A DNA stretch of 64,000 bases from Colwellia sp. (lineage in GTDB: Bacteria; Pseudomonadota; Gammaproteobacteria; Enterobacterales; Alteromonadaceae). Positions 53,847 to 63,656 of this stretch are shown piece by piece; position 1 is the first letter of the stretch, and each line of letters starts with the position of its first letter. The notes under the pieces are model-generated. The model worked only from the letters and a program-made list of their open reading frames with translations. It was not told the origin of the DNA and ran no database searches. The DNA lies in the NCBI GenBank assembly GCA_013215465.1, contig JABSOW010000008.1, forward strand, positions 1-64,000, read 5' to 3'. Both the position numbers and the translations under genes were made by a program.

Positions 53847-54482
53847 TTAGCGATATATATCATCCAATTCGCCATTGTTAAGCTTTTTATTGACGGTTTT
53901 TAAACAGTGCTGCGCATGGCTGATCACCTGTTCCATGCTTTCATAACAACGACGCTCGTTTTTACCGTAAGCAAAAAAGGTTAGCACTACTTGCTGGCCC
54001 ATGCCGCCGGTGTCAACTTGATTGCCAAGCGCGAGATAACAAGTGGTGGATGGGGATAAACAAATGGCTCCGGCACGAAAGCCTAGTTTGCTGCCCGCAA
54101 CAAGTTGCAGTATATTTTTCATTAGCCAGTCAATACTTCTTTGCTGACAATTTTCTTCAATATCGCGAAACAAGATCATTAATCTGGCACTGCACTTTTT
54201 AGCATAAGGATACTGTTTGTCGGGATTATCTTCTACCGCATTAAAGGTGCAGTCATTACTTTCTAACAATGACGACGAGCTATTGAGCCATTCAACCAGT
54301 GAATAGAAAGTATCGACAAAAGGCCATTTATTAAAGGGCTGAAAATCTTCTAGCGAACTACGGATCAGTTTTGGATTTTTTTTAAAATCCATATAAATAC
54401 TGTTTTCGTCTGTGGTCATTGAGGTCCAAGGATGAGATCTACCCTCGGTGTTATCGGTTTGTTTGGCGGTAAAAGCGTCCAC
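53847..54482 (-). CDS. Conserved-looking protein of unknown function
   Basis: The protein has up to 211 residues and I do not recognise it. It is soluble, with no signal peptide or membrane helix. It contains Cys-rich polar blocks (SNDCTFNA, AKKCSARLMILFRDIEENCQQRS) and a hydrophobic core (LGFRAGAICLSPSTTCYLALGNQ). The start is uncertain: ATG at 54482 or at 54419 (MTTDENSIYMDF), which looks more natural. It is flanked on both sides by interspersed repeats and transcribed away from the RluA gene. Confidence 0.6.
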   Translation of the reverse strand: MDAFTAKQTDNTEGRSHPWTSMTTDENSIYMDFKKNPKLIRSSLEDFQPFNKWPFVDTFYSLVEWLNSSSSLLESNDCTFNAVEDNPDKQYPYAKKCSARLMILFRDIEENCQQRSIDWLMKNILQLVAGSKLGFRAGAICLSPSTTCYLALGNQVDTGGMGQQVVLTFFAYGKNERRCYESMEQVISHAQHCLKTVNKKLNNGELDDIYR

Positions 54483-54690
54483 TGTTTAACCCTTTAATGC
54501 TGATGACTAGCCAAACACTTAACCTGAAAATTTGATAGTTAAGCCGTGCTTGGTAGCAATTTAATATGAACGATATAATAACAGCAATAACATAAACAAC
54601 GCTAAAGGTTTAACCAACAATAGTTGTGCCCTATGCCAATAAAATTTACTAATGGCTTTACGATCGTAAGCCGAAGTTTGCTGCTTACCT

Positions 54691-55004
54691 TATACCAATT
54701 GAAATAATGAATCGACCAACTTAGAGTTACGTAGCGAGCTTGGAGCAAACAAAATGAGTTAAACATAGTTATTCTATATTTCATTCATTTTGTGATGTTA
54801 TCAGTTTGCTACGAAACTCCCGAAGGGCGAGTTTAAAAGGCTTACAAGCTGCGTTATTGATTTTGACAAGGACGCTACATGGATGTAGCTTATTAGAGAA
54901 TGCAGGAGCACATTCTCCTGAATAACCATTATCTTCAATCAATGCCTTGCCTCTAAACCTTTTAATTCTCGCTAAGTGGTGCATTCATTAATTCAATTGG
55001 TATT
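54691..55004. repeat. Family B interspersed repeat (MITE-like), full copy
   Basis: The 314-bp unit starts TATACCAATTGAAATAATGA and ends TCATTAATTCAATTGGTATT, long inverted termini. Interior blocks (GCGTTATTGATTTTGACAAGG, GCTTATTAGAGAATGCAGGAG, CAATGCCTTGCCTCTAAACC) recur in family A copies, so the two families share modules. The 67-codon ORF inside (54781-54984) is an accident of this repeat. Confidence 0.7.
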
Positions 55005-55083
55005 AGTTATCAACCTAGCTAGTCGCTCGGTTCAGAGGTACACTGCGAGCATATAGCATTAATTGTGATGAGGAAATATTCAA

Positions 55084-55950
55084 ATGTCAGACAGATTACG
55101 CGTAAGCGAGGCCGGAAAACTGTTAGTTTTTCTAACGACCAAGTTGCAAGGTTGGTCTAAAAAGAAAATTAAACAGCGGCTGCAACTTGGTTACGTAACG
55201 GTAAATGGTCAGTCTGTTATTAAACATGATCATCCATTGAATGTCGGTGACGAGGTAGAGGTACTAGCGCAAGCTAAACGTTTTGACGCCAGCAAAGTTC
55301 AACCCGCAAATACTAAATTGGAAATATTGTTTAGTGATCATGATTTAATTGTAATTAATAAGCCCGCGGGCCTGTTGTCTGTTGCCACTGCGCAGGAGAA
55401 TAAATTAACTGCGCTAGCAATTTTACGTAATCAGCTGTCTAAGGCTAAAAAGGGGGTTAAATTGTGGCCGGTGCATCGGTTAGACCGAGATACCTCAGGG
55501 GTGTTGATGTTTGCTACTTCTGCGGAAATGCGCGAGGCCGTTAATGCCAAGTGGTCTGAGGCCGAAAAGGTTTATCTGGCCGTGGTTGATGGCGTGCCCG
55601 AGCCAAAAAGTGGCACGATTGATCAACCGCTACGCATAGACGAAAAGCAATACAAGATGCATGTGGGTGCCCATGCTGACGCGAAAACTGCCATTACCCA
55701 CTTCAGTACAGTGCGCAGCGTTAATCAGCGTTCTTTGCTGGAAGTTAAATTGGATACTGGTCGTCAGCATCAAATACGTGCGCATTTATCTTGGTTAGGT
55801 TATCCAGTCGTGGGTGACTCGCGTTATGGTATTGATGGCAGTCGTATGGGACTTCATGCACTACGCCTAACCATTACCCGACCAAAAACGGGAGAGCGAC
55901 TTACCATTGAAGCGCCAATGCCTACCGATTTGATTACCTTATTAAGGTAA
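55084..55950 (+). CDS. RluA-family pseudouridine synthase
   Basis: The 288-residue enzyme isomerises a specific uridine in rRNA or tRNA. An S4 RNA-binding domain (1-58) is followed by the catalytic domain, with the signature HRLDRDTSGVLMFA holding the catalytic Asp (about residue 139). LLEVKLDTGRQHQIRAHLSWLGYPVVGDSRYG is the second family block. I cannot say which RluA, RluC or RluD target applies. AGGA lies upstream of the ATG at 55084. Confidence 0.87.
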   Translation: MSDRLRVSEAGKLLVFLTTKLQGWSKKKIKQRLQLGYVTVNGQSVIKHDHPLNVGDEVEVLAQAKRFDASKVQPANTKLEILFSDHDLIVINKPAGLLSVATAQENKLTALAILRNQLSKAKKGVKLWPVHRLDRDTSGVLMFATSAEMREAVNAKWSEAEKVYLAVVDGVPEPKSGTIDQPLRIDEKQYKMHVGAHADAKTAITHFSTVRSVNQRSLLEVKLDTGRQHQIRAHLSWLGYPVVGDSRYGIDGSRMGLHALRLTITRPKTGERLTIEAPMPTDLITLLR

Positions 55951-55979
55951 GCTCATCATAGGGTATCAGCATCGCAGAA

Positions 55980-56004
55980 GCCCAATGCAGATGAAGCATT
56001 GGGC
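55980..56004 (+). terminator. Perfect hairpin downstream of the RluA-family gene
   Basis: GCCCAATGC / AGATGAA / GCATTGGGC is a perfect 9-bp stem 30 bp past the stop codon. No strong T-run follows, so it may be a terminator with weak U-tract. Confidence 0.5.
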
Positions 56005-56075
56005 ATACTCAACTCAGCGAAAATGGGGTGCTACAGATAAAAACATTCCGTGGTATCAAAAAACAGATTGAAAAA

Positions 56076-56126
56076 GGACTGTTTCGATCCGTGAGTATAA
56101 GAAACACTTTCAGCCTCGAACAGTCC
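56076..56126. repeat. Long-loop inverted repeat GGACTGTTTCGA / TCGAACAGTCC
   Basis: The 11-12 bp arms (56076-56087, 56116-56126) are complementary apart from one extra base, with a 28-base loop, between convergent genes. It might be a terminator for pgi or part of an insertion-sequence remnant. No coding sequence is visible around it. Confidence 0.4.
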
Positions 56127-56192
56127 ACAATACATATGACCTATTATGCAGCTTGATTTGAATGTAGCCGCCCAATACCTCCAGGTGTTATT

Positions 56193-57839
56193 TTACCCAT
56201 ATTTACATTCATGATAGAAACTAATTAGCCCTGCTGTTGAGCTGTCGTGGGCAGCATTGACACTCTTAGATTCAAGCTCTGCCTGAATTTTAATGGCTAA
56301 CCCTTTCCCTAATTCAACCCCCCATTGGTCAAAAGAACAAATTTGTAGAATTATGCCTTGGACAAATATTTTTTGTTCGTATAATGCAATCAAACTGCCT
56401 AAAGAACGAGGAGAAATACGTTTCATTAATATACTATTAGTTGGACGGTTACCTTGATGAACTTTATGAGGAGCCACTTTATTAATGTAATCTGGAGTTC
56501 TCCCTTTTGCTTTTAAGTCTGCTTTTACCTGCTCTTCATTTACGCCTTGCATTAATGCTTGGGTTTGGGCAAAAAAGTTTGCCATTAAGGTCTCATGATG
56601 CCCTTGAACAGGCGTAACACTTTCAACCGAGCCGATGAAATCAGCTGGGATTATATTATTACTTTGATGTAAATATTGATAGAAAGCATGTTGGCCATTG
56701 ATACCTAATTCTCCCCATATAGAAGGAACGGTAGGGTAAGTTATTTTATCTCCTTTCATAGTTACTGACTTACCATTACTCTCCATTTCAGCCTGTTGTA
56801 GATACGCAGAAAGCATGTGTAAAGACTGATCGTATGGAAGAATAGCCTGTGATCTTGCTCCTAGAAAAGTACAATTCCATACACTTAACAGAGCTAAAAT
56901 CACTGGCGCATTTTTTTCTAATGGGGCACTACAAAAATGATTATCTATTTCATGAGCACCTTCAAGTAATTCAATGAAACGCTCAAAGCCTAAATTTAAT
57001 GCGATAGGTAATCCAATTGCCGACCATAACGAAAATCGACCACCAACCCAATCCCACATATCAAAGATGTTTGCTGGTGCAATACCAAACTCGGTGGCAT
57101 TTTTCTTATTTGATGACACGGCAACAAAATGTTGTGCAATCGCTGATTGATCAAATGAAGAAGCCACCAACCAATTCATTGCAGTTTTCGCATTGGTCAT
57201 GGTTTCTGTGGTAGTAAATGTTTTACTCGATATAATAAACAGTACTCTTTCGGGATTTAATGGTCGCAGCACATTTGCAATTTGGGTTCCATCAACATTT
57301 GAGACATAGTGTACGTTAATATTGTTATCGCTATACTGTTTTAGGGCTTCGGTTACCATTTGAGGACCAAGATTTGAACCACCGACACCAATATTGACTA
57401 CATCAGTGATTCGTTTTCCTGAATAACCTTTCCATAAGCCACTTCGTACTTGTTCGGTGAAATCCTTCATTTGCATCAATGCATTTTGAACATGGTCACT
57501 GATCAACTTTCCATCAATATAAATTGGTTTGTTTGAGCGGTCACGTAATGCGGTGTGTAATACAGCACGATCTTCCGTGTAGTTAATTCGCTCTCCATTA
57601 AACATTTTTTCCCGCCAGCCTTCGACATCACATTCTTTAGCTAACGCGACTAGATTTTTGATGGTTTCTTTTGATATCAAGTTTTTTGAATAATCCAGCA
57701 TAAATGGTGATAACTTGATAGAAAACTCATCAAAGCGAGCCCTATCATTATCAAACAATTCACTCATATGTTGTTGCTTCATATCTTTAGCATGAGCGAC
57801 AAGCTTTTTCCAACTCGCCAGTGATGTTCTGGGTGTCAT
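56193..57839 (-). CDS. pgi: Glucose-6-phosphate isomerase
   Basis: The 548-residue enzyme interconverts glucose 6-phosphate and fructose 6-phosphate. Signatures: GVGGSNLGPQMVTEAL, FIISSKTFTTTETM (phosphate binding), WDWVGGRFSLWSAIGLP (family signature 1) and GELGINGQHAFYQYLHQ (catalytic His region). CGGAG precedes the ATG at 57839; the 20-codon upstream extension is rejected. It follows tkt by 62 bp and probably shares its transcript. The placement links pentose flux to hexose phosphates. Confidence 0.95.
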   Translation of the reverse strand: MTPRTSLASWKKLVAHAKDMKQQHMSELFDNDRARFDEFSIKLSPFMLDYSKNLISKETIKNLVALAKECDVEGWREKMFNGERINYTEDRAVLHTALRDRSNKPIYIDGKLISDHVQNALMQMKDFTEQVRSGLWKGYSGKRITDVVNIGVGGSNLGPQMVTEALKQYSDNNINVHYVSNVDGTQIANVLRPLNPERVLFIISSKTFTTTETMTNAKTAMNWLVASSFDQSAIAQHFVAVSSNKKNATEFGIAPANIFDMWDWVGGRFSLWSAIGLPIALNLGFERFIELLEGAHEIDNHFCSAPLEKNAPVILALLSVWNCTFLGARSQAILPYDQSLHMLSAYLQQAEMESNGKSVTMKGDKITYPTVPSIWGELGINGQHAFYQYLHQSNNIIPADFIGSVESVTPVQGHHETLMANFFAQTQALMQGVNEEQVKADLKAKGRTPDYINKVAPHKVHQGNRPTNSILMKRISPRSLGSLIALYEQKIFVQGIILQICSFDQWGVELGKGLAIKIQAELESKSVNAAHDSSTAGLISFYHECKYG

Positions 57840-57901
57840 TTTTATCTCCGTTTTTTGTTTACAACTAATATCAAAAGAATTTATTTCACTATCTATCATT
57901 T

Positions 57902-59911
57902 TTAAGCGTTTGCTTTCAGCAGTGTTATTGCGGTATTAACAACGTGTTCGACTGTAAAGCCGAAATGGCTCAGTAGCTCCTTGCCCGGTGCAGATTCACC
58001 AAAGCTGCTCATACCAATAATTTGACCATTTCTGCCAACATACTTATGCCAAAAATCGACATGTGCGGCTTCTATGGCAATTATTGATGTGACGTCTGCT
58101 GGCAACACTGAATCTTGATATTTATCGGTTTGGCTGTCGAAAATGTTAGTACAAGGCATAGAAACTACCCGTACCTGAATACCCGACTCGGTTAAATGTG
58201 CTGCCGCATCTACCGCTAAACCAACTTCAGAGCCGGTCGCGATCAAAATAAGTTCTGGCTTGTTTTGGCTATCTTTTAATATATAACCACCCTTGGCAAT
58301 GTTATTTACCTGGTTGTTATCACGTTCTTGATGAGACAAACTTTGTCGGCTAAATATTAATGCTGACGGACCATCTTGTCTGATAATGGCCGATTTCCAG
58401 GCAACCGCTGTTTCGACCGCATCGCAGGGACGCCAAGTCATTAAATTTGGCGTCATTCGTAAATTTGCTATTTGTTCTATTGGCTGATGAGTCGGACCAT
58501 CTTCTCCCTGAGCTATAGAATCATGGGTGTAAACAAAAACATTTTGAATAGACATTAAGGCTGACATTCTTATCGCATTTCGAGCGTACTCCATAAACAT
58601 CAGAAAGGTCGCACCGTAATTAATAAAGCCATCATGTAAGGAAATTCCGTTCATGATGCCACTCATGCCAAATTCACGAACACCATAAAAAAGATAATTA
58701 CCATCGGCGTCGTCAGCGGTAATACCTTTAGAGCCTGACCATAAGGTTAAATTTGAGCCGGCTAAATCCGCTGAGCCGCCAAGCAGCTCAGGTAAAATTT
58801 TGGCAAATACCTCTATCGTATTCTGTGACGCCTTACGACTAGCGATATTTTGACCCTCTTTTTGACATTGGGTAATAAACAAATCAGCATTTTGTTCAAA
58901 TGATGTGGGTAACTTTCGTTCAATAACCCGACGCTGATATTCATTACCAAGCTCTGGATGGACTTGCTTATATTCTGTAAAAAGTTGTTGCCATTTTTTT
59001 TCTTTTTTAGCACCTTCTACTGTTGCATCCCAGCCTGAGTATATCTTTTCAGGTATTTCAAATGGAGAATATGGCCAGTTTAAAAACTCTCGTGCTGCCG
59101 CTATTTCATCTTCCCCTAACGGTGAGCCATGACAATCGTGAGAGCCAGATTTATTAGGTGAGCCAAAGCCTATAATGGTTTTACAACATATTATCGTTGG
59201 CTTGTCGGTGACTAACTTAGCTTCTTCAATCGCTTGTTGAATTTGAATTGGATCATGGCCATCTACATCAGCAATAACATGCCAATTATAAGCGGAAAAA
59301 CGAGCCGGGGTGTTATCGGTAAACCACCCCTTAACCTCGCCATCAATAGAGATACCATTGTCATCCCAAAAAGCGATTAATTTACCCAAGCCTAATGTAC
59401 CAGCTAATGAGCAAACTTCATGAGATACACCTTCCATCAAACAACCATCACCTAAGAAACAATAAGTGTAGTGATCGACAATATCGAACTCTTGGCGATT
59501 AAAATGTGCCGCTAAAGTTTTTTCTGCAATTGCCATACCTACGGCATTTGATAAACCGGCCCCCAAAGGGCCTGTCGTAGTTTCAACTCCAGGAGTATAG
59601 CCATATTCAGGGTGACCGGGAGTTTTCGAGTGCAATTGTCTAAATTGTTTTAGTTGCTCAATTGGCAAGTCATAACCGGATAAATGTAGCAATGAATAAA
59701 TCAACATTGAACCGTGACCATTACTTAGCACAAACCTGTCTCGATCGGGCCAATTTGGATTATTCGGGTTATGCTTTAAAAAGTCATTCCATAACACTTC
59801 AGCAATATCTGCCATCCCCATCGGCGCACCTGGGTGACCAGATTTTGCTTTTTGTACAGCGTCCATACTTAACGCACGAATGGCATTGGCTAATTGTTTA
59901 TGGGTGGTCAT
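57902..59911 (-). CDS. tkt: Transketolase
   Basis: The 669-residue ThDP enzyme has expected length (E. coli 663). Motifs: [48 protein letters not shown] (ThDP-binding GDG...N-type region), and [24 protein letters not shown]. It moves two-carbon units among pentose, tetrose and hexose phosphates. It lies between transaldolase and pgi on the same strand and belongs to the sugar block. Confidence 0.95.
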   Translation of the reverse strand: MTTHKQLANAIRALSMDAVQKAKSGHPGAPMGMADIAEVLWNDFLKHNPNNPNWPDRDRFVLSNGHGSMLIYSLLHLSGYDLPIEQLKQFRQLHSKTPGHPEYGYTPGVETTTGPLGAGLSNAVGMAIAEKTLAAHFNRQEFDIVDHYTYCFLGDGCLMEGVSHEVCSLAGTLGLGKLIAFWDDNGISIDGEVKGWFTDNTPARFSAYNWHVIADVDGHDPIQIQQAIEEAKLVTDKPTIICCKTIIGFGSPNKSGSHDCHGSPLGEDEIAAAREFLNWPYSPFEIPEKIYSGWDATVEGAKKEKKWQQLFTEYKQVHPELGNEYQRRVIERKLPTSFEQNADLFITQCQKEGQNIASRKASQNTIEVFAKILPELLGGSADLAGSNLTLWSGSKGITADDADGNYLFYGVREFGMSGIMNGISLHDGFINYGATFLMFMEYARNAIRMSALMSIQNVFVYTHDSIAQGEDGPTHQPIEQIANLRMTPNLMTWRPCDAVETAVAWKSAIIRQDGPSALIFSRQSLSHQERDNNQVNNIAKGGYILKDSQNKPELILIATGSEVGLAVDAAAHLTESGIQVRVVSMPCTNIFDSQTDKYQDSVLPADVTSIIAIEAAHVDFWHKYVGRNGQIIGMSSFGESAPGKELLSHFGFTVEHVVNTAITLLKANA

Positions 59912-60008
59912 ATTCTTATCCTGTTTTTAATGAATTGAGTTAAGTCACCATCAGGCTGAAAATAACCTATAGTGTTATGGTGTTATAATTAAGTATGGTG
60001 CAGCGTTG

Positions 60009-60037
60009 ATTTGAGGAGCACTAACGGCCCCTCAAAT
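60009..60037 (-). terminator. Hairpin between transaldolase and transketolase genes
   Basis: ATTTGAGG (60009-60016) and CCTCAAAT (60030-60037) form a perfect 8-bp stem 22 bp after the transaldolase stop. It could attenuate read-through into tkt. Confidence 0.45.
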
Positions 60038-60059
60038 GAAATAATTGATTAAACAAAAA

Positions 60060-61001
60060 CTATTGAGAAATTAACGTTGTAACTAGTTTTTCTAACGATT
60101 GCTGATCAATAGAAAATTGATCAATTCCGCTTGTAAGTTTTTCTTTAGCCATGGGATCATTTTCGTGTTGCAAGCTAAAGCTCTGTTCATCTAATGGTAA
60201 TATATCTTTCAGAGGTTTAGCCTTAACATTGTCAGCATTTAATTTAACAATTAGTTGACCTTCTGTTTGTTGTAATTGAGTGAGTAATACCGGTGAAATC
60301 GTTAACAAATCACAACCAGCAAGTTCAATTATTTCACTCGTATTCCTGAAACTAGCCCCCATGATTACCGTGCTGTAACCATAAGATTTATAATAATTAT
60401 AGATACAAGTTACTGATTGAACTCCAGGATCGTCAGCACCTACATAGTCTTTATTTTCGTTGTGCTTGTACCAGTCTAAAATTCGTCCTACAAAAGGTGA
60501 AATCAAGGTAACATTGGCTTCAGCACAAGCCTTGGCTTGAGCCATACTAAATAGCAAGGTTAAATTACAAGAAATACCTTCTTTTTCTAATTGTTCGGCA
60601 GCCTTAATGCCTTGCCAGGTTGCCGCTAACTTAATCAAAACCCGCTCTTTTTTAATACCTTCGGCCTGATATAAGCAAATTAATTTCCGACCTTTTTCGA
60701 TGCTTGCCTGAGTATCATAAGAAAGTCGAGCGTCAACTTCAGTGGAAATTCTCCCCGGAATAACTTTCAGAATTTCACAACCAAAGTTAACGATCAGTTG
60801 ATCACAAACATCATCCAATAAACCATTTTTTTTAGCTATCGCGTCATCAATCAAATGTTGGTATTGTGGTAACTTCGCTGCTTGCAAAATTAATGAAGGA
60901 TTAGTGGTTGCATCAATAGGATTCAGTTCTTTGATTGAATCAACATCGCCGCTATCAGCGACAACCACCGTTACTTTTTTCAATTGTTCTAATAAGTTCA
61001 T
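60060..61001 (-). CDS. tal: Transaldolase
   Basis: The 313-residue Schiff-base aldolase transfers dihydroxyacetone units between sugar phosphates. Motifs: [13 protein letters not shown] (N-terminal signature) and [24 protein letters not shown] with the catalytic lysine. Length is typical (E. coli TalB 317). It follows xylB on the same strand with a 238-bp gap. Confidence 0.94.
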   Translation of the reverse strand: MNLLEQLKKVTVVVADSGDVDSIKELNPIDATTNPSLILQAAKLPQYQHLIDDAIAKKNGLLDDVCDQLIVNFGCEILKVIPGRISTEVDARLSYDTQASIEKGRKLICLYQAEGIKKERVLIKLAATWQGIKAAEQLEKEGISCNLTLLFSMAQAKACAEANVTLISPFVGRILDWYKHNENKDYVGADDPGVQSVTCIYNYYKSYGYSTVIMGASFRNTSEIIELAGCDLLTISPVLLTQLQQTEGQLIVKLNADNVKAKPLKDILPLDEQSFSLQHENDPMAKEKLTSGIDQFSIDQQSLEKLVTTLISQ

Positions 61002-61195
61002 GCTAGTCCTATAAAAGAGTTAATTTGATAATATTAATAACGACTGTATCACTTGGTTTTAGCTATTTAACCGATAACGCAGTTAAAATACAGTCGTATG
61101 TAGTTGCAATAATAAAACGCTAATGGGTTGTACTTATGGTTCTCGAACCTACGATTATCTAGGTTTTAAAAATCTTTATTGGTAGTATTTACCAC

Positions 61196-61214
61196 AAAAA
61201 ACATTAGTGTTTTT
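61196..61214 (-). terminator. AT-rich hairpin with flanking T-run after xylB
   Basis: AAAAAACA / TTAG / TGTTTTT lies 26-44 bp past the xylB stop. It reads as a weak intrinsic terminator in either direction. Confidence 0.4.
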
Positions 61215-61239
61215 ATTTATTACACCTTGGTTAACTTAG

Positions 61240-62697
61240 TTAAAAGTGACCTTGAAGGCTGGTGTATAATTTTCTATAATTTTGATATTGTTGCTGATAA
61301 TAACTAGACATTGCACTTTCACTTTTAATAATTTTAGTGATTTTTCCTGGCTGACACACAGTTTGCGGCGACTCTTTTGATATAGCTATCCGAGCTAGAC
61401 GCGCTGCACCAAAAGCAGGCCCTACTTCACCACCTTCTCGGTAAATCAGCGGCTGATTGAGCACGCTAGCTAATATCCCCCCCCACAACTGGCTACGAGC
61501 ACCGCCACCAATGACCGAAACCTGACCTATCTGGGTTCCTGCGTCCAACAAAACTTGTTGAGCATCAGCAAACGCAAATGCTACCCCTTCTAAAACAGCA
61601 CGCCCTAACACCGCACGGTTAGAGTTATGCGATAAACCAAAAAATACTCCTTTGGCATTAGGATTATTATGAGGCGTACGCTCGCCTGACAAATAGGGTA
61701 AAAAAGTAACTGAACAAGGTTTGCTAAAATCCTCTGCTGCCACTTCATCTAATAATGCCTTTTCGTTAGCAGCACCCGTAAGTTTAGTTACCCAACTTAA
61801 ACAGCTCGCAGCGCTTAGAATTACCGACATTTGATGCCAAGTCTCCGGAATACAATGGCAGAAAGTATGAGCCGCACCCTTTGTATTAGACTGATAATCT
61901 TTATTTGCGACAAAATAAACACCTGAGGTTCCCAAAGATAAAAAAGCTTCATTAGGATTAATAACACCAATACCCACTGCCCCTGCGGCATTATCTCCGC
62001 CGCCCGCCGCTACAGGAACGGTCTTTAGACCCCATTGTTCAGCTACGTCTGAACGTAATATTCCAGTAACTTCAGTGCCTTCAAATAATTCAGGCATGTG
62101 AGACTTATCTAAAGCGGTTGCCGTTAGCATTTCATTTGACCACTGGCGATTAGCGACATCTAACCATAAGGTTCCTGAACTATCTGACATATCTGAGGCA
62201 TAATCACCGGTCATTAACAAGCGAAGATAATCTTTGGGTAATAATATTTTATTAATTTTATCAAATAGATGCGGCTCATTTTTTTTGACCCATGCAAGTT
62301 TTGGCGCAGTAAAACCAGGCATTGCAATATTGCCGGTAATTTGGCGACTATTGGTTATCAGTTCTTCTATTTCGGAGCACTCTAAATAGCTTCGACCATC
62401 ATTCCATAATATAGCCGGACGGATGACCTTATCGTTTTCATCGAGCAAGGTGGCACCGTGCATTTGACCCGATAAACCAATTGCCTTTACATCGGACAGG
62501 ATTTTTCCATGGCTAACTTTTAATTGAGACATAGCAAGATTTGTTGCCTGCCACCAGTGTTTGGGGTCTTGTTCAGACCATAGATTTTCTAGACGAGATA
62601 CCGTTAACGTGGAGGATGCTTGCGCAATAAGCTGATCATCCTCTCCAAGTATAACAACCTTAACGCCAGAAGTTCCTAAATCTATTCCTAAATACAT
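61240..62697 (-). CDS. xylB: Xylulokinase (FGGY family)
   Basis: The 485-residue FGGY carbohydrate kinase phosphorylates D-xylulose. MYLGIDLGTSGVKVVIL (ATP site), GLSGQMHGATLLD (xylulokinase-type substrate loop with QMHG), AAGGGDNAAGAVGIG and VIGGGARSQLWGGILA are diagnostic. The ATG at 62697 begins the canonical N-terminus; 22 extra codons upstream run through a GC-rich hairpin and are rejected. Neighbours suggest it feeds transketolase and transaldolase. No xylose isomerase is in the window, so the substrate could enter via a polyol dehydrogenase or as xylulose. Confidence 0.9.
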   Translation of the reverse strand: MYLGIDLGTSGVKVVILGEDDQLIAQASSTLTVSRLENLWSEQDPKHWWQATNLAMSQLKVSHGKILSDVKAIGLSGQMHGATLLDENDKVIRPAILWNDGRSYLECSEIEELITNSRQITGNIAMPGFTAPKLAWVKKNEPHLFDKINKILLPKDYLRLLMTGDYASDMSDSSGTLWLDVANRQWSNEMLTATALDKSHMPELFEGTEVTGILRSDVAEQWGLKTVPVAAGGGDNAAGAVGIGVINPNEAFLSLGTSGVYFVANKDYQSNTKGAAHTFCHCIPETWHQMSVILSAASCLSWVTKLTGAANEKALLDEVAAEDFSKPCSVTFLPYLSGERTPHNNPNAKGVFFGLSHNSNRAVLGRAVLEGVAFAFADAQQVLLDAGTQIGQVSVIGGGARSQLWGGILASVLNQPLIYREGGEVGPAFGAARLARIAISKESPQTVCQPGKITKIIKSESAMSSYYQQQYQNYRKLYTSLQGHF

Positions 62698-62730
62698 AAT
62701 CCTATCTCTTTGTTTTATAATTAGTTTGCT

Positions 62731-62760
62731 AGCCCACCCGCCTTTAAAGGGGGGGAGGCT
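62731..62760. repeat. GC-rich REP-like hairpin upstream of xylB
   Basis: AGCCCACCCGCCTTTAAAGG followed by GGGGGAGGCT forms a long imperfect hairpin with central CCTTTAAAGG, about 35 bp before the xylB start. It is strikingly GC-rich in an AT-rich region. It may be a REP-like element or a transcript processing/attenuation site. Confidence 0.45.
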
Positions 62761-62897
62761 CATTTTAGATTAAAGGTTCTCCACCATCAATCACCAAAGC
62801 GAGTAACATTCTTTTTAAACTATGATTAATACCGTTAATTACCATAAAACCGATAAACATATTAAATTAACAGGGTGATAAGTGCACAAAGAACCAT

Positions 62898-63590
62898 CTA
62901 CTCGTTATTACCAATAAAGCGAGAGTTGGCGCCATTGACTAAATGATGTTCAATTTTTTCTAGAGAGGTAAAAATACCATCAGCGATACTATATTTAGGA
63001 TCTGTAACATCTTCCGGTATTACATAGGTAGTAATTGCCGCGGCTTTACCTGAAATCATACCGGTAATACTATCTTCAACTATTACGCATTGTTCTTTAT
63101 TCGTTTTTAGTTGCTTCGCGGCGCTTAAATATACACAAGGATGAGGTTTTCCATATTTTTCACTATCAGCACTACAAATCACAGTAAAAAAATCTCGAAT
63201 CGCTAAATGATCCAATACAGCATCAATTATTGGAATGCTAGAAGAAGTTGCCAAACCTATTTTAAAGTTATTTTTTCTTAAATAGTTAAGCAAACTGTAT
63301 AAACCCGTTTTTGCATTTCCTTTCTCACGAATAAGTGCAATTACCGAATTCATAATATTTTGTTGTAACTCTAAACTTGTTATTGGTAGCTCGAAACGCT
63401 TACACCAAATATCGGCTAAATCATCTAATTTTCGCCCCATAGTATTGTTGATGCAGTCATCTACAGTAACTATTACATTGTATTTCTTGAGCTCTTCGAT
63501 TTGTGCCTGACGCCAGAAAGGCTCTGAGTCAATTAGCACACCGTCCATATCAAAAATAACAGTATTTATATTCATCAATTGCGTATCCAT
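62898..63590 (-). CDS. HAD-superfamily sugar-phosphate phosphatase/mutase
   Basis: The 230-residue subfamily IA HAD protein has motif I FDMDGVLIDSE, motif II GLATSSSIP, a lysine in GKPHPCVYLSAAK and motif IV VIVEDSITGMISGKAA. It is close to YniC/HxpB (2-deoxyglucose-6-phosphatase) and beta-phosphoglucomutase-like proteins. It lies between the ABC permease and xylB, so a sugar- or polyol-phosphate substrate is likely. The start may be the ATG at 63575, five codons later. Confidence 0.82.
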   Translation of the reverse strand: MDTQLMNINTVIFDMDGVLIDSEPFWRQAQIEELKKYNVIVTVDDCINNTMGRKLDDLADIWCKRFELPITSLELQQNIMNSVIALIREKGNAKTGLYSLLNYLRKNNFKIGLATSSSIPIIDAVLDHLAIRDFFTVICSADSEKYGKPHPCVYLSAAKQLKTNKEQCVIVEDSITGMISGKAAAITTYVIPEDVTDPKYSIADGIFTSLEKIEHHLVNGANSRFIGNNE

Positions 63591-63656
63591 AAAATTTGTA
63601 CAAAAATATTTGACGAGCCAGATCCGCTGATAAAGCTCAATTTGGCTTATTGATTA

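Noticed and set aside
54781-54984. 67-codon minus-strand ORF
   Set aside because: It lies wholly inside the family B repeat and reads through its inverted arms; such ORFs are by-products of the repeat.
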